A stretch of 64,000 nt of DNA. Source: Nematostella vectensis. Lineage: Eukaryota > Cnidaria > Anthozoa > Actiniaria > Edwardsiidae. Position 1 is the first letter of the stretch, and each line of letters begins with the position of its first letter. Of the stretch, positions 62,581-64,000 are shown one piece after another. The notes beneath the pieces were generated by a model. It did no database searches, was not told where the DNA came from, and worked only from the letters and a program-made list of their open reading frames with translations. The stretch spans positions 12,128,856-12,192,855 of the forward strand of contig NC_064040.1 in assembly GCF_932526225.1 (NCBI RefSeq), given 5' to 3'. Both the position numbers and the translations under genes were made by a program.

Positions 62581-64000
62581 AATCATAATATCGATTTTTA
62601 TAAATGTAACATTTCCTATTAGACACAATGTATTTTCAGGTTAATTTTTAATTGTGTAATGTTTATTTAATTGATATATAATTGTAAAGTGCCTAGGGCA
62701 ATTATTGATGAGGCGCTATATAAATGCAGATATTATTATTATTATTATATTATTATCTAAAAGGAGCCATCTCAAACATCGCTATAACAAAACTGGTAAG
62801 AAAAAATGGTCTTTGCACCGATAAGCTTAAGATAAGCTTAAGAAGCAACAGGTTTAACAAGAAGCTTTAATTCTGGCGCCATGTTTGTTTTTATTCATGC
62901 CGACCACTTTGACTTTGCGCTAATGAAATCATTCTCAAAAGTATTTTTCAATTATAAAACAAATATCAGTTGAAAGTTAACACATAGTAAAAGCTAACTC
63001 TCTGTGTTAAACGTGGGATTTCGGTGTCCAAGAATACGCAAAACCTTGCCGTAAATGACTTACTTCTAGGAGGTGTGCCAGCCGTACAAAACGTGACCTT
63101 CGAACGGCAAACGCGACGGCAAGCCCAGGTCACGTGACCGCTTGAGGTTTGCGGTCAGCCGTGAATCGCGAAAAACCTGGATCTTAAGGTCTCTAATGCG
63201 GCTTTAATCGTCCAGCGTTAATCCCATTAATGTTCTCCGCCATTACCATAATCATCATCATTACCACCGCCATCATTACACAATTTACCTACCATAGCCA
63301 CTCCACAATGACTATCATCATCACCACTTTTTCCCCACTATAGCCTGCCTCACAACCACCATCCCCATCATCTCCACAATAGCCAATCCAAAAAACATCA
63401 TTACCATAATCTTTACCAAAACTTTTACTTCCCCTATCACCATCTTCATATCCTTATCATTATCACCATAGCTCCCCCAACAACCACAATAATTATCACA
63501 AATACTATTATTACTACAGCAACTATCATCATAATCAATATGATCAAACACAATCATCAATATGATCAAACATCACCAGCATCATCATCACTAACACCAC
63601 TACCATCAGCAACACTATCATCGATACCACCATTATCAACATCACCACCATTTTGATAAAATACCGAGATACCTACCAGCACCATGATGAGTGAAAAATA
63701 TTTCCAGCAGAGGACCCACCACAAGGGCACACTTCTCCCTATCGTCCGGGTTATGTCATTCGCGTAACGACGAGCACCTAAAGAAGACCAACAAGAACCA
63801 ACGTGAGCCGTAACCTTCAGTCAGTTCGAGTTAGCAAGGACTCCGAGTTATCCCGGTAGAAATGACTGAAAGTTTCTAGGGAAGTCAGTTTGAGTTAGTG
63901 GGCTTCCACTCTTTACTCTTAACCCTTTGAATGGTAAATCTCCTACAATATTTGCTTACCGTAAATCCAGCCAATCACGATAAGCTCAAATGTGACGAGA
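61267..64000 (-). CDS. Sodium-coupled neurotransmitter transporter (SLC6 family), 3' part, runs off the right edge
   Basis: Minus-strand exons in coding order: 64000-63960 (partial), 63777-63677, 62377-62210, 61353-61267. Phases fit (the partial exon ends phase 1; the others end phase 0). The translation gives FELIVIGWIYG, ARRYANDITRTIGRSVPLWW, VLCWKYFSLIMVL, GILVFSLIKYKHITYEGQEY, PAWSEGVGWFLALCSMIIIP and GTMFFRLYHAEGTFVQ, then a 28-aa tail ending ...KTITTIF and TAA (61269-61267). The EL..IGWIYG..R..DI...G, CWKYF and YPxWxxxxGWxLxxxSM..IP motifs are those around TM10-TM12 of SLC6 transporters. The subfamily (glycine, GABA, taurine or monoamine-like) cannot be set from this end. The acidic tail ends in a Thr-x-hydrophobic motif that could bind a PDZ domain. 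Confidence 0.85.
61395..61548 (+). repeat. Tandem duplication of about 77 bp in the last intron of the SLC6 gene
   Basis: TACCTAGACATATCAGACAG, then ATCATTTGCCCTGAACTCTA, then CCGTCAGCCATCAGCCAGCC occurs twice in a row with few changes. Confidence 0.85.
62526..62578. repeat. (TA)n microsatellite in an intron of the SLC6 gene
   Basis: About 26 uninterrupted TA dinucleotides. Confidence 0.9.
62635..62757 (+). mobile_element. CR1/L2-like LINE 3' tail fragment
   Basis: AAAGTGCCTAGGGC...GAGGCGCTATATAAATGCAG followed by a TTATTATTA-type terminus is the usual 3' end of L2/CR1-like elements. The LINE at 33064-33995 ends in a related GCGCAATATAAAT plus ATTATT tail. Confidence 0.6.
63240..63655. repeat. 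CAT/CAC-rich low-complexity tract in an SLC6 intron
   Basis: Imperfect ATCATC, ACCACC and CATCAC tracts over about 400 bp between two transporter exons. No coding function. Confidence 0.75.

Overview
The window is eukaryotic and looks like an anthozoan cnidarian (a sea anemone or coral, Nematostella-like). Reasons: roughly 40% GC, split genes with short exons, metazoan receptor and extracellular-matrix domains, and a mobile-element mix of DIRS-type, Gypsy-type, CR1/L2-type, THAP/P-element, PIF/Harbinger and many palindromic MITEs. The species call is inference. All multi-exon models below were assembled by hand from splice sites, reading phase and domain homology. No transcript data were available.

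Layout. 0-10.8 kb is a graveyard of decayed mobile elements: a DIRS-like gag, a RAG1-N-terminal-like zinc-binding ORF, a second tyrosine-recombinase-retroelement fragment, a THAP/P-element transposase with a MITE inside it, and a broken transposon-derived gene split by another MITE. 10.9-22.9 kb (+) is a 15-exon gene for an 874-aa secreted mosaic protein: four TSP1-like modules, sushi, two HYR, sushi, an unassigned segment, and two GCC2/GCC3 ephrin-receptor-like Cys modules. 24.2-59.6 kb (+) holds three tandem 17-exon paralogues of a receptor tyrosine kinase with an Eph-type ectodomain (ligand-binding domain, Cys-rich/EGF, two FN3, one TM segment) joined to an FGFR/RET-like kinase, without a SAM domain. 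Copies 1 (915 aa) and 3 (912 aa) are open. Copy 2 has a 1-nt frameshift in the first FN3 exon and a 49-bp deletion in the last kinase exon, so it is a pseudogene or a decoy. A decayed Gypsy-type retroelement lies between copies 2 and 3. 61.3-64.0 kb (-) is the 3' end of a sodium-coupled neurotransmitter (SLC6) transporter gene running off the right edge.

The most unusual signal is a set of minisatellites built on splice sites. The 5' splice site after the transmembrane exon lies inside a 49-bp unit present 4, 9 and 1 times in RTK copies 1, 2 and 3. The 3' splice site of the last large kinase exon lies inside a 66-bp unit present about 22, 1 and 7 times, and many units carry acceptor + 27 nt of open frame + donor, so each is a potential in-frame micro-exon. 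The secreted-protein gene shows a third case, with a 30-bp unit spanning the exon 13 donor. If the extra sites are used, the paralogues could differ in splicing through repeat copy number, for example giving kinase-less membrane receptors.

The three RTK copies are mosaics: promoter and exons 1-2 pair copies 1 and 3, the middle pairs copies 2 and 3, and the 3' end pairs copies 1 and 2. This is the pattern expected from unequal crossing-over or gene conversion. A 5' UTR exon with an ETS-type ACTTCCGG site at a fixed 70 bp from its donor is shared by all three.
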